64,000 nucleotides of DNA from Asterias amurensis (lineage: Eukaryota; Echinodermata; Asteroidea; Forcipulatida; Asteriidae), in the NCBI RefSeq assembly GCF_032118995.1, contig NC_092648.1:7523501-7587500 (forward strand), read 5' to 3'. This document shows positions 21,478 through 32,354 of the stretch, one piece after another; position 1 is the first letter of the stretch, and each line of letters starts with the position of its first letter. The notes under the pieces are model-generated. The model was given only the letters and a program-made list of their open reading frames with translations. It was not told the DNA's origin and made no database searches. The translations under genes were made by a program, and so were the position numbers.

Positions 21478-24400
21478 AAGAGTCAGTTCAGGTAAATAGT
21501 TGACATAGTTGCTCACGGTCAAAAAATGAATTTTTTTTATACTTTGTGGGTGGAAGGGCCTTGGGGTGCAAGTAAACAAAATTGCATTTTCAATTCTATA
21601 TATAGCCTGTTGCCATGGTTACGGCTCATTTTGTTTTTTGGCCATTTTAGGCCGATTTTGGGGTCTGAAAAACTGGTTTTTAGCTCATATTTACAACTCT
21701 ACCCCACCAAAATGCAATATTATTTCAAAAAACCTTTTATATCACTACAAAGTATCATCCTTGGCCTTCCTTGAGTAAAAAAATTATTGCTTTGAATATC
21801 ACCCTTGTGCTATTTTTGCATCATGCATTACAGTATGTTTTTAGAACTTGCAAAATCGACATTTTTACCCTATTTTTGGACCCCAAAATGTCAACTTGCC
21901 AGGGGCCTCAGAAAATTTTCCTTTCGTCTGTGATTAGGGCCAACATTGGTCTTTCCATATCTGGTGTCAAAAACTTGGGCAATTGTATCCTGTTGGGCCA
22001 GTACTGCCTCAAAACTAGACTTTTTTCCCCAAAATGTGAAAAATGCCTTTTTAAGGGTCTTTTCACATAATATCGACATACGTGTCCATGGTAGAAGAAA
22101 AGGAATATTTTTCTTATACTTTGTGGATGGTAGGGACTTGGGGTGCAAATAAACAACATTAACATTTCAAATCATAATATAACACATTGCCATGGTAACT
22201 GTTCATTTGTGTTTAGGCCACTTTGGGCCGATTTTGGGGTATGAAAAACTGTTTTTTAAAGTTAATATTTACAACTCCACCCCACCAAAAAACAAAAATA
22301 TTTCATAACCTTTTACATCACCACAAAGTATCATCCTTGGCTTTACTTGAGACAAAAAAATATTGCTATAAATTTCACCCTTGTTCTATTTTAAGAACGT
22401 GCATTACAGTATGTTTTTAGAGCTTGCAAAATCAACATTTTTACCATATTTTTTGCCCTCAAAATTCCATTTTTTCAGGGGTCTCAGAATATTTTTCTTT
22501 CGGTTTTGATCAGGGCCATAATTTGTCTTTTTATTTCTGGTAAGAAAAACTCGGGCAATTGTATCCTGATGTAACAGAACTGTCTCAAAAATAGACCCTT
22601 TTCCCCGAAAACATAGAGAAACGCATTTTGAAATATTTGCTTCATTTTGAATTTATAACATGAAGAAGTTAACAATAATTCCATCAATCTGGCAGCTTTT
22701 TATAAGCACTTTGTAGGTTTAGTGCATTACCAAACATTGATCAGGACTTGTTGATGACCTAAATCTTATAATTTGCCCCACCCCGGCCCTGGCCCAATCA
22801 TATTTCTTGACATTGCATAAAATAAAATAACAGTTTTGTGAACAGCACCTCTTTTTTGAAAGTCACATTTTTTAATTCCCCTTGCACATCAAGAAAGTTT
22901 GTACTGTCTTTAATGTTTTATTGGTTCTCAGAATATTTCCCTTTTTGTTTTGATTGGGCTATCATTATGGTTTGCATGTCTACTGGGGAGAAACACTTTG
23001 GTTTATTGTATCCTGTTGTGACACTTCTGCCTCAAAAATGGTAATTTTTCCAAAAACAATAAAAATGCATTTTGAAGTTATCCCTTAGTTTGAATTGATA
23101 AAAAACAAAAACGAGCGTGCTTGTTAAAAAAATATGGCACTGTTTCCATGCTCTTTAAGCCACTGAGTTCTTGTTTTGTCATAACTACTTTACCTACAGT
23201 TGTACAGGTATGGTTCACATTGCAAGAAGAGAAGTAGTGCGATGAGCAATCTTTACTGTTCTTGTCTTTACATGGCCTTATAACAGTCTTCTTGGTCCCT
23301 CTAAAAGTGAGCAAGTACTGTATCCAAAGTATCTAAATGGCCATTCACCTGCTTTGGCCTTCTGTAAGCAGTTCCCCCATCTATGGTGGGGTTCCTTTCA
23401 ATTGTACTGTTGCAAACAATAAAAGAGTTGGTTTATTTAACGTGATAAACAATTCAGCAGGTAATGTTTGACAATGTTTTTTGTTGATCGTTCTCAGAGA
23501 CATATATAATAATTATGAATTAGTAAGATAGTGAATGGAAATAATAATCAAACTAGCCTGAATAGACAAAAGTCACTGCAAATGCATCTTACTTATTTAT
23601 GTTCAGCAGGTGCAAGTTTTTACAACTTCTTTCAATGTTGTTTCATTAAAGGAACACGTTACCTTGGATCGGTCGAGTTGGTATTTGAAAAGCGTTTGTA
23701 AACGTTTATTAAAAAATACATTATGATTAGAAAGATATTTTAAAAGTAGAATATAATGATCCACACAAGTATCACTCAAAAACCATGCATTTTAAAACAA
23801 ACCGTTACAAATGCATTTCAAAGACCAACTTAACCGATCCCAGGCAACGTGTTCCTTTTAAATAATCTCTTACGCTCATCTTGCAAATCGTTAGTATCAT
23901 TGTTTTTAATAAGATCTTGGCAAACTTTTCCAACACTTTTAAGCGGGCTTTTTAATTTCCCACGTTTGTGTTGGACATGATTGGATGCTCCAAACCATCT
24001 GCCGCAAGCACAGAAACTACATTGTTTATGATCTCTATCTCTAAGAAAAGTTTTACATTTGGTAGCAGGCAGGGACCAAGGAGAGTAGGCCCTGTATTAA
24101 AGACAACTTGTAAAGAATGCTCATCGCACTCTACTTGCAATGGGAATCATACCTGTATAATAGGTAAAGTAGCCAAATCAAGAACTCTCAGTGGCAAAGC
24201 ATTGGTTATGGTTTGGTTGGATACCATTATGTTTAAATAAAAACTTTGTATTCATTACTCAAAGGGCATGGAAACAGTGCCAGATTTTTAACAAGCATGC
24301 ATTGTTTTTGGAAAAATTACTATACTTAAGGCATGATCAGTGACAACAGGATACAATAAACACAGTGTTTCTACCCAGAAGACATGAAAACACCAAAAAC

Positions 24401-25788
24401 AACCGAATGGGAACACTTTCAAAAGAAGAGGCGCTATTCACAAAACATTGTTTTATGCAATGTCAAGAAGTATGATTGGGGCTTGGCCGGGCAAATTCTA
24501 AAATTAAGGTCATCAACAGTTCCTGATAAATGTTGGGTAATCCACTAGTGCTAAGGAAAAGCTGCAAGATTGATAGAATTATTACTTTTTAATGTTAGAA
24601 ATTCAGTATGAAGAAAAAACAATTCAAAATGCATTTTTCTGTTACAAGGAAAAAAGTCTATTTTTGAGACAGTACTGTTAACATCAGGATACACTTGCCA
24701 AGTTTTTCTTACCAGAAATAAAAAAGACAAATTTTGGCCCTGATCAAAACCGAAAGGAAAATATTCTGAGACCCCTGAAAAAAATGAAATTTTGAGGGCA
24801 ACAAATCTGGTAAAAATGTTGATTTTGCAAGTTCTAAAAACATACTCTAATGCACGTTCTAAAAATAGCACAAGGGTGAAATTTATAGCAATATTTTTTT
24901 GTCTCAAGTAAAGCCAAGGATGATACTTTGTAGTGATGTAAAAGGTTTTGTGAAATATTTTTGTTTTTTGGTGGGGTGAAGTTGTAAATATTAACTAAAA
25001 AAACAGTTTTTCATACCCCAAGATCGGCCTAAAGTGGCCTAAACACACATGAACTGTTACCATGGCAACGTGTTATATTATGATTTGAAATGTAAATGTT
25101 ATTTATTTGGACCCCAAGTCCCTACCATCCTACCATCCACAAAGTATAAGAAAAATATTCCTTTTTTTTTTACCGTGGACACGTATTTCGATATTATGTG
25201 AAAAGACCCTTAAAAAGGCATTTTTCATGTTTTGGGTAAAAAAGTCTAGTTTTGAGGCAGTACTGTCACAACAGGATACAATTGCCCAAGTTTTTGACAC
25301 CAGATATGGAAAGACCACTGTTGGCCCTAATCACAGCCGAAAGGAAAATTTTCTGAGACCCCTGGCAAGTTGACATTTTGGGGTCCAAAAATAGGGTAAA
25401 AATGTCGATTTTGCAAGTTCTAAAAACATACTGTAATGCATGATGCAAAAATAGCACAAGGGTGTTATTTAAAGCAATAAATTTTTTTCTCAAGGAAGGC
25501 CAAGGATGATACTTTGTAGTGATATAAAAGGTTTTTTGAAATAATGTTGCATTTTGGTTGGGTGGAGTTGTAAATATGAGCTAAAAACCAGTTTTTCAGA
25601 CCCCAAAATCGGCCTAAAATTGCCAAAAAGAAAACGAGCCATAACCATGGCAACGGGCTATATATAGAATTGAAAATGCAATTTTGTTTACTTGCACCCC
25701 AAGGCCCTTCCACCAACAAAGTATTAAAAAAAATTCATTTTTTGACCGTGAGTAACTATGTCAACTATTTACCTGAACTGACTCTTAA
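21478..25788. repeat. 4.3-kb fold-back (inverted repeat) with repeated units in each arm
   Basis: The left arm (21478-23300) is the reverse complement of the right arm (24071-25788). Both outer ends carry AAGAGTCAGTTCAGGTAAAT. Correspondence continues through CTTTGTGGGTGGAAGGGCC, CCTCAGAAAATTTTCC, GGGCAATTGTATCCTGTTG, GGCACTGTTTCCATG and GTCTTCTTGGTCCCT-like blocks. Within the left arm two ~570-bp units (about 21535-22115 and 22115-22690) repeat in tandem, and a diverged partial third lies near 22840-23060; the right arm mirrors this. The loop (23301-24070) contains a TTAA MITE. Open frames on both strands are by-products of the repeats. No transposase is recognisable. Transcription through it would give a long hairpin RNA. 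Confidence 0.9.
23650..23857. mobile_element. Palindromic TTAA MITE (AGGAACACGTT family), copy 1
   Basis: 208 bp flanked by TTAA, with ends AGGAACACGTTACCTTGGAT and its inverse ATCCCAGGCAACGTGTTCCT; inverted arms run most of its length. It lies in the loop of the large fold-back. A second, larger copy is at 38726-39095. Confidence 0.85.
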
Positions 25789-25884
25789 GTTTGATTCTTA
25801 TCTTTAAATCGATAGTGTTACCTTTTCTTTTCCTCAATTGTTAGCCCAGCATAACCCGTGTGCATGCATGATGTTTGAAAAACA

Positions 25885-26494
25885 CAGTTAGCGGAAAATG
25901 GTGATTATAAGCACAGAGTTTGGTGGTTAAGAGTTCAGTTAAATCCTCTCGTCGTACTACTATGTGTAGATCAAACATCAAACCACCGACCAAATACAAG
26001 GATTTTATCCTTAGGAGTTTGTCACATGACAATGGACTCTAAAAACACTGTCATGAACTCAAGAAACCAAACAAATCATACAATCCTGAGTCAAATACAA
26101 GTTTTTACATTTATTCAACTTTTTAATTGAACTTTTGGGGATAAATAATTCAGTTGAACATTATTTGCCTTAAAATAGAAAGGAGATGTTGTTACCACTC
26201 ATCTTATATACCGCCCTCTATTGACAAGTTACAGTAGAAATCTTTGCAGCACCATATCTCAAGAAGCACACGATCAATTTTTAAACTCATTGGGGCATGG
26301 AGATTAATTTTGAAAAACCTTGACCTCAAGTTCACTTCTACTTCCGGGTCAACCGGAAGATGAGACCATACCTCAAGAACCATTCAACCTATTTTTAATT
26401 GTTTCAGTGATAGACTCCTTGGTCATTTTAGCACATGATCCAAGCAAGAACACGGAAACAGCTTTGTGTTTGTTCACAAACACCTAATGTCTAG
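25885..26494 (+). mobile_element. Helitron-like non-autonomous element, copy 2
   Basis: Direct repeat of the ends of 19283-20822: CAAACATCAAACCACCGACC, AATACAAGGATTTTATCCTT, ACCGCCCTCTATTGACA, a single GGTCAACCGGAAG unit, then ACACGGAAACAGC, the hairpin GTGTTTGTTCACAAACAC (26466-26483) and CTAG at 26491-26494. It is followed by G instead of T, so the last base or the target has changed. It lacks most of the tandem array of copy 1. Confidence 0.6.
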
Positions 26495-26529
26495 GTTTTA
26501 AATTGCTACTCTAACTCTAAAAATGAAAA

Positions 26530-26850
26530 TACCAGGGGACCGACAATTTAGTTATAGTGATTTTGACACCTTTGTTTGTAACAATCGGTCGAGTATTGTT
26601 GTCGCGGTATGTGCCTACAGGTTTAAAGTATACATTTCCATTGTTACAGTAATTCCTATTAACAAGAGCAACTAAGCAAAGTTCCCACTATTAGCTTCAC
26701 GCTGAGTCAGAGGAGAGATCAATCATGTAAATGGGAGTAACTGCAACAATGGAAATGGGCTCTTTCACCTGTAAGCACATACCGCGACAACGATACTGGA
26801 CCGATTGTTACAAACAAGGTGTCAAAATTAAATTGTCCGTCTCCTGGTGT
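26530..26850. repeat. Fold-back MITE, ~320 bp
   Basis: 26530-26655 (CAGGGGACCGACAATTTAGT, TTGTAACAATCGGTC, GTTGTCGCGGTATGTGC) is inverted at 26733-26850. About 75 bp of spacer separates the arms. Coding is absent. Confidence 0.85.
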
Positions 26851-27905
26851 TTTTTGTTTTGTTTTTAGAAGACAAGTAACAATTTTAAAAATAGGTGCTT
26901 TTACAACAGCTGCTGTACTTTTTTTTGCTGTCTTTATAGTGGCTGGAACTGAGACTAGCTGCTGGTGGAAAATCAGGCTGCATGTATAAACTGTAATTTT
27001 CACAAGTGATCGAATAATGAACTTGAGCAAGAAACAAGTCTTAAAGCCAATAAACTATGCAAGTCTTGTGCAGTGTTTTTTTTTCTGAAATCAAACATTT
27101 GTTTTAATTTATATCTGTGAAGAAATGTAAACAATAAAAATGCTCATTACAATTTTCTTAAAATAAGTTCTAGCTTTTAACCCTTAAGCACGCACGCAAA
27201 ATTATACATATCGCCATTCACTCCTCACTGCACCATAAAAATGCAATTGATTTCCGGCCACACTCTGAAAACTTCAGATAACTGTCCGTGTGATTGTTTT
27301 CTTGCGTTACAAGTATAGTTTATTTTGTAGAGGATGAAATTATCTTTGAATGATTTAAACAGTTGTTTTGTTTGACTTGAGCACCAAATTCAAGCTGTCA
27401 GGTTGGAAGCATAAGAGAGATCAAAAAAAAGTTGAAAACATTGTTGCGTATGAAGTGGAGGTTTGTTTACCTGGAAAGTTTTCTCAACTTTACTGTCATC
27501 TGACAGGAAATAAAAGCTACAAAAAGTGGTTGAAAATAATCACAACATACCTTTAGAAATGAAAATGATTGCCTCTATTACCCACAGATAACTTCTGTTC
27601 CTAAAACCTTTTGTAAAATCCTTTCAAATCGTGGTATTCCGTGTGTAAAAACACCATTAAGTTGTGAAACAAGCGGGAGATCGCCATTACTGCGTACATG
27701 CGCGTGTCGTACATACATGTACGTGGTACATTCCCTATACTGTCCGCCCACACAGAGCTTGGGATTGATACAAAATTAAAACACTGCGATGTTTACTTGA
27801 TCTTAACTTTTTAGAGACCCATTTTGTTAATCTTTGACCAATGGAAAGTATTTACTTTACAGTTTGTGATCGGAGCTGGGGTTAGTTTTCTTTGTCACAT
27901 GAAAC
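26851..27905. other. AT-rich stretch without a recognised gene
   Basis: The minus frame 26719-27030 and the plus frame 27368-27556 show no known motif. The frame at 27368-27556 (LSTKFKLSGWKHKRDQKKVE) is basic and could be an exon relic, but no splice evidence supports it. CATGCGCGTGTCGTACATAC and TACATGTACG words lie near 27698-27725. Confidence 0.3.
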
Positions 27906-27909
27906 TTAA

Positions 27910-28284
27910 ATACAGTGGACACTATTGGTAATTGTCAAAGACTAGCCTTCACAGCTGGTGTATCTCAACATGTGCATAAAATAACAAACCTGAGAAAATG
28001 TTAGCTCAATCGGTCATCGAACTTGCGAGATAATAATGAAAGAAAAACACCACCCTTGTCACACAAAGTTGTGTGCGTTTAGATGGTTGATTTCGAGACC
28101 TCAAGTTCTAAACTTGAGGTCTCGAAATCAAATTCGTTGAAAATTACTTCTTTCTCGAAAACTATGGCACTTCAGAGGGAGCCGTTTCTCACAATGTTTT
28201 ATACCATCAACCTCTCCCCATTACTCGTTACCAAGTAAGGTTTTATGCTAATAATTGAGTAATTACCAATAGTGTCCACTGCCT
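27910..28284. mobile_element. TTAA-type MITE (AGGCAGTGGACAC family), reference copy
   Basis: TTAA at 27906-27909 and 28285-28288. Inverted ends ACAGTGGACACTATTGGTAA and TTACCAATAGTGTCCACTGC. Internally it holds a short palindrome (GACCTCAAGTTCTAAACTTGAGGTC). The same family is at 9369-9745, as an end fragment at ~4968-5008, and as a distant relative at 60853-61145. Confidence 0.88.
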
Positions 28285-28424
28285 TTAAGTTAAATATTAA
28301 ACAATTGACAAAACAAAATCTCACCAAGGTAAAACTCCATAATGGTTAAGACCACAATGGTCCCTGAAGGTTAAATACGTGCAAGACTTACACAGTCTCA
28401 CTCATAACACAGACCAATCCTGAT

Positions 28425-28520
28425 CCATGGGTTTGAATCCCACCCAAGTAATATGCCTGTGATATTTTGTCCTGGATAGGAAAAAAAAGGAAAACAAATT
28501 CTTTATCCCCGATGCTGTAT
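28425..28520 (+). repeat. Partial tRNA-SINE (box B and tail)
   Basis: GGGTTTGAATCCCACCCAAG followed by TAATATGCCTGTGATATTTT matches the downstream SINE from box B onwards; its 5' head is missing. It ends in an A-rich stretch. Confidence 0.65.
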
Positions 28521-28574
28521 TGTTGCGGTACCCGCTGCCAAAACATAGGATTCGAACTGCCTCTAGCTACCGAG

Positions 28575-28740
28575 CAATCTCAGTAGTCTAGTTGGTAAGA
28601 AACTGCTCTAGAATTGCAAAGGTCGTGGGTTCGAATCCCACCCAAGTAATATGCCTGTGGTATTTTTTCAAAGGACTCTGGAAAGTTCTGAGTTTACCGT
28701 GCTAACACACATCAGTGTATGGGTAAAAAAAACAAAATTA
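28575..28740 (+). repeat. tRNA-derived SINE
   Basis: Pol III box A TAGTCTAGTTGG (28584-28595) and box B GGTTCGAATCC (28628-28638) at tRNA-like spacing. They are followed by the tail CCAAGTAATATGCCTGTGGT and GTGTATGGGTAAAAAAAAC. Lack of a foldable acceptor stem and the extended tail show it is a SINE and not a tRNA gene. A (TAA)n run follows before the Helitron-like end at 28780. Confidence 0.75.
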
Positions 28741-28779
28741 ATATTATTGAAAATGGTGCGATAAGAATAATAATAATAA

Positions 28780-29750
28780 CTAGAGATAGTGATTGTAAAC
28801 AATCACAAAGCTGTTCCCGAATGTTTTGTTAATTAAAATTGCTATGCTACAACAAAACACACACATTACAACTATATGATATGAACTGGTCTTTGTATCT
28901 GATACTAAATCTAAAGGAGCTTTAACACAAAAAATAAAGGTCAACATGGCGCCATGGTCATTGTGTTGAATAAATTTAACTCAAGTTCAAAAATCGATTG
29001 TGTAGTTCTTGAGAAAGAATCCCACTTCAGGTTAACCCAGAAGTAAAGGTCAATACTGGGTAACGGTAACCCATGCTCGACGTTCAATGTCCAAAGAGTC
29101 CATAACTGAAAAAAAAAAATTGAAAATCTGTTGTGTAGTTCTTGAAATAAGGTCCCACTTCCGGTTGACCCAAAAATAAAGGTCAACATGGGGTCACACC
29201 TACCCGATGCGAATATCCAATGCCAAAGGAGTCCATAACTGAAAAAAGTCTGAAAATCGATTGTGTTGTTTTTGAGATAAGGTCCCACTTCCGGTTGACC
29301 CGGAAATAATGGTCAACATGGGGGTTAAAGTTTTCAAAGTTAATATTTTATGCCTAAGTAGTCTATAACTGAAAAAAGTTTGAAAATTGGTTGTGTAGTT
29401 CTTGAGAAATGGTCCCAAATCTGGTTGACCCGGAAGAAGAGGTCAAAATGGGGTCATTGACTTTCCCCAACAAAATTTAATGCCTAAGGAGTCTATAACT
29501 GAAGAAAAAAATTAAATCGGTTGTGTAACTCTTGAGATATGATTCCACTTCCGGTTGACCCAGAAGTAGAGGTCAAATTGGGGTCACGGTTACCCAAAGC
29601 AAATCTCCTATGCCTAAGAAGTCTATTACTGAAAAAAACTTTGAAATCGGTCGTACACTTCTTGAGATAAAGTGCTGCAAAGAAAAACTCATTACGCTTC
29701 TAATTAGCATAAATTAACATGTGATGACGGCACAGTCTTAGTTTTTCGTA
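28780..29750 (-). mobile_element. Helitron-like non-autonomous element, minus orientation
   Basis: On the minus strand the 3' end is hairpin GTGATTGTTTACAATCAC (28789-28806), five bases, CTAG (28780-28783), then T. Upstream are about six tandem units of ~125 bp with CCACTTCCGGTTGACCC (near 29025, 29155, 29285, 29415, 29545), the reverse complement of the 20150 array. The far end near 29690-29750 carries a TTAATTAG-like block and is only approximate. Confidence 0.6.
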
Positions 29751-29759
29751 CCAATAAAT

Positions 29760-31110
29760 TTCATTAGGTACACGATGGTATGTAACTTATCCCAATCCAA
29801 TGCCTTTTACAAAAACCTATTAAAACATACGTTCGCTTTAACAAAAACCCTAAACCATCGTAGGAATCCAATGTACAGTGTAAGCCTACATGTATGTGTA
29901 CAAATCTAATGGAGTATGTACAAAGTAAAAGGTCCAGAACGCGGTTAGAAAACCAATAAAAAGTTGCCAGCGTCATGACAACGTTATAGACTCCCCTCAA
30001 GAAGTCCCCGACCCATGAAGATGAACATTGTATTGCATTAACCATGGAGAAAGTGTATCACTGCTATGAAAGCGACTGCATCCACTTTATGAAGTACATG
30101 TATCACGTTGTACCCATGACGCCAAGATTTTCAATTAATCGTTAATTATTGACGTTCTTTGATTGCTTTTAATGGACTGAAACATCTCTTATTAGAATCA
30201 GTTAATTTTTCAACAAAGAATATGAAATTTTGAAAACGAACAGATAAATTATTTTGAAGTTATTGTCAGTTATTGTGTTTTTGACTTGTAAAACATTTCC
30301 ACTTTAGCGCCATATGTTTTGTACACAGAAAATAAAACGCGCAAACGTATAACGTCATGATGGCGTGACTGAAATTGTTAGGCTGGAAATCATATGCTCA
30401 CGTATCCACCCTGCTGGGTGTTCAAGGTGCCAGGTATTTAAAACAAACTTATCCCACGGATAGAGAGGGCCTCCTTGTACGATCGATACTCAAAGCTGCA
30501 TAATAATAGTAATAATAATAATACTCTATTCAAGCATATCACAATACATACGGATAAAACACATTAAGAAAAACACAATTAGTTCAAAAGTATAAAATAA
30601 TTAGAAAATCAACAATGACCAAAAGAAGACTGGGCCTTGATGACATCAGACAGATCACACAATGCCGGCTTCTCTTACCAGAGCAGACTGGCTTCCGACC
30701 GGGGGTATCATGCTCTAGCCAAGTAATCAACTTGACACACAGTCAAAGGGGCGGATGAAGGATTTTCCAATTGTGGGTCGTGAACATTTTCCAAGCGAAA
30801 ATGATAAAAGCAATGTTTGGCACTTGCGTGCAAGAAACACGAAACACTATTGGCATGGGCGAAGCAGCAAGATTGTTATTTACAATAATTAAGGAATGTT
30901 CACATGTGCAGAGAGAGAATATTATAAACATTCAATTTTTTTCCCCAAAAAACAAGGAAGCAAAATAAATTGTCTTTCACCAAGCAGGGAGAAAATAAGC
31001 GGCGTTCAAATTGAGGGCAGATTCAGGTATTTTTAAGTTGGCAATTTTGTATTACATTTTGTGCACTGATACAACTACATGTTAGAAACGTGTAACAATC
31101 TGAATAGGAA
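29760..31110. other. Stretch with a LINE-like tail, no gene
   Basis: A (TAA)n run at 30500-30524 followed by ACTCTATTCAAGCATATCAC may be the 3' end of a minus-strand CR1-like LINE. Open frames at 29764-30045 and 30743-30931 (minus) are motif-free. CTGGGCCTTGATGACATCAG near 30630 hints at a further repeat. Confidence 0.35.
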
Positions 31111-31124
31111 GAAACTATAAATAA

Positions 31125-31157
31125 CTAGAAATGTAGTGTTTGTGAAGTTACAAACAC
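31125..31157 (-). other. Helitron-type 3' terminus, minus strand
   Basis: Minus-strand GTGTTTGT/ACAAACAC arms around a 6-base loop (31136-31157), seven bases, CTAG (31125-31128), then T. Same layout as the ends at 20822, 26494 and 28780. Confidence 0.6.
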
Positions 31158-31164
31158 ACAAACA

Positions 31165-31404
31165 CTAGGAAAAGCCATTAACAAGGTACTCTTCTTCATA
31201 CTCTTCTAAGGGATTCACCTTGTCCCTAAAAAATCTTGGTGGACACTGGTGTTGGCGACCATGACGATTTTCTTGTTCGTCATCCTCCTCTTGTGCAATT
31301 AAGAAGATTTGTAGCCCATCCATCCTGTCCACCTTTCTACTTTTCTGTGTACATATCTGGCTTCTAAATGGCTCAGGATACTCGCTAAACAACCCCCGTA
31401 CCAT
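31165..31404 (-). pseudogene. PIF/Harbinger transposase (HARBI1-like) N-terminal fragment
   Basis: 80 codons ending PPRFFRDKVNPLEEYEEEYL. The R-x-R/F-RDR-x-NPL-E-Y/F-E/D-E pattern is the characteristic start of HARBI1-like nucleases, just upstream of the DDE domain. Here the frame stops immediately afterwards (VNGFS, stop). The catalytic DDE region is absent. The truncation point lies 8 bp from the Helitron-type hairpin, so either the Helitron inserted here or it picked up this piece. Family assignment is from memory of the motif. Confidence 0.6.
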
Positions 31405-31880
31405 GTTTAAGAATTGCTATTGTTTGTTATACATGTAAACACATGTTTAACTCTAATGGTCATTTAAATGCGGCTAACTTAAAGCAAGCTTTGTAGTACC
31501 TGTTTGAAGTTAGACACAAGGTTTATACAGTGACTACTAATTTATACGCATCTAATGGGTTAAACGGCTTTCGTAGTTACGGCCCTAAATGTCTACGTTG
31601 TGAGTAATTTTCATAGATAAAGTTACACACATTTTGTTTCAAAAAATAGTCCCTTGAATAAGAAGCAAGACTGGTGGTGGAGGCTGACACTGAAAACCTA
31701 AAAACTTCACTATGGTTGGGCTCTACTTGTTTCTTAGATCATTATTGGTATTACTTTTCTGCCAACAATTGTTGCTTCGTCTATGGCTCATCATGTGTTC
31801 TTATTTGTTTAAAGTTTATGATAATTCTTGTATACAAATTTAAGAAATAGAATAATAATGATTGTCTCAATCACTTACAG
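31405..31880. other. Unassigned stretch before a possible exon
   Basis: No gene or repeat recognised. The end (CTCAATCACTTACAG) looks like a splice acceptor. Confidence 0.3.
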
Positions 31881-31952
31881 GAACTTGAGAGGTATAGCAG
31901 ACAAGTGGAGCGGAGGTCTAAAGATCGTGTTATTGGAAGTGGTGACATGTAA
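31881..31952 (+). CDS. Possible host-gene exon (exon c), maybe terminal
   Basis: After the acceptor CACTTACAG, in phase 0, the sequence encodes ELERYSRQVERRSKDRVIGS then GDM and a TAA stop at 31950-31952. A weak donor (GTGACA) at 31942 is the alternative to a terminal exon. Its charged helical character and phase 0 start would join exon b (QQKDK/ELERY). The join is inferred; other exons may lie between. Confidence 0.4.
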   Translation, partial: ELERYSRQVERRSKDRVIGSGDM

Positions 31953-32354
31953 TGAAGTGACTGATGTGGAAGTGCTAATGTTATTCATCAAAAATGTTTC
32001 TACCTGGGCTACATCGACGAAGGTCTCATTTTATACAGTAGTTGACCCTCACTGGCAACTTAAACGGGTTTCCCATCAAGTTCTGACATGGTGTTTATTT
32101 GCTCAGGTGATGCACAGGTGGTTCGGATGGGATTGAGCCACATTAAAAAGGAAGGGAAATCAACTTTGTGACGTGCACATTTTCCAATAGACACAGTTCT
32201 CATGTGTGTGTTTTTTATTTTATGTTATTTGTCATATAATTTGGTCACATTCATAACTTTTTTGCAAAATCACTTTGCTTGGGTTACAAATGTATTACTA
32301 ATGTGAAATTGGTGACAGGAATTCGTTTTGAAAATTAAAAGATAGTATGTGTTG
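31953..32354. other. Unassigned stretch after the possible exon
   Basis: Nothing coding. GTTGAGC and ATGTTATTTGTCATATAAT words only. It could hold a 3' UTR if the preceding exon is terminal, but no clear poly(A) signal was identified. Confidence 0.3.

Noticed and set aside
21526..22165. Several 80-100 codon frames on both strands
   Set aside because: They mirror the frames at 24551-25719, because both lie in fold-back arms; no protein motif.
28575..28645. Functional tRNA gene
   Set aside because: Box A and B are present, but no acceptor stem closes, and the sequence continues into a SINE tail shared with 28425-28520.
31828..32136. 102-codon frame as a single-exon gene
   Set aside because: The better reading is a short exon in another frame after the CACTTACAG acceptor; the long frame shows no motif.
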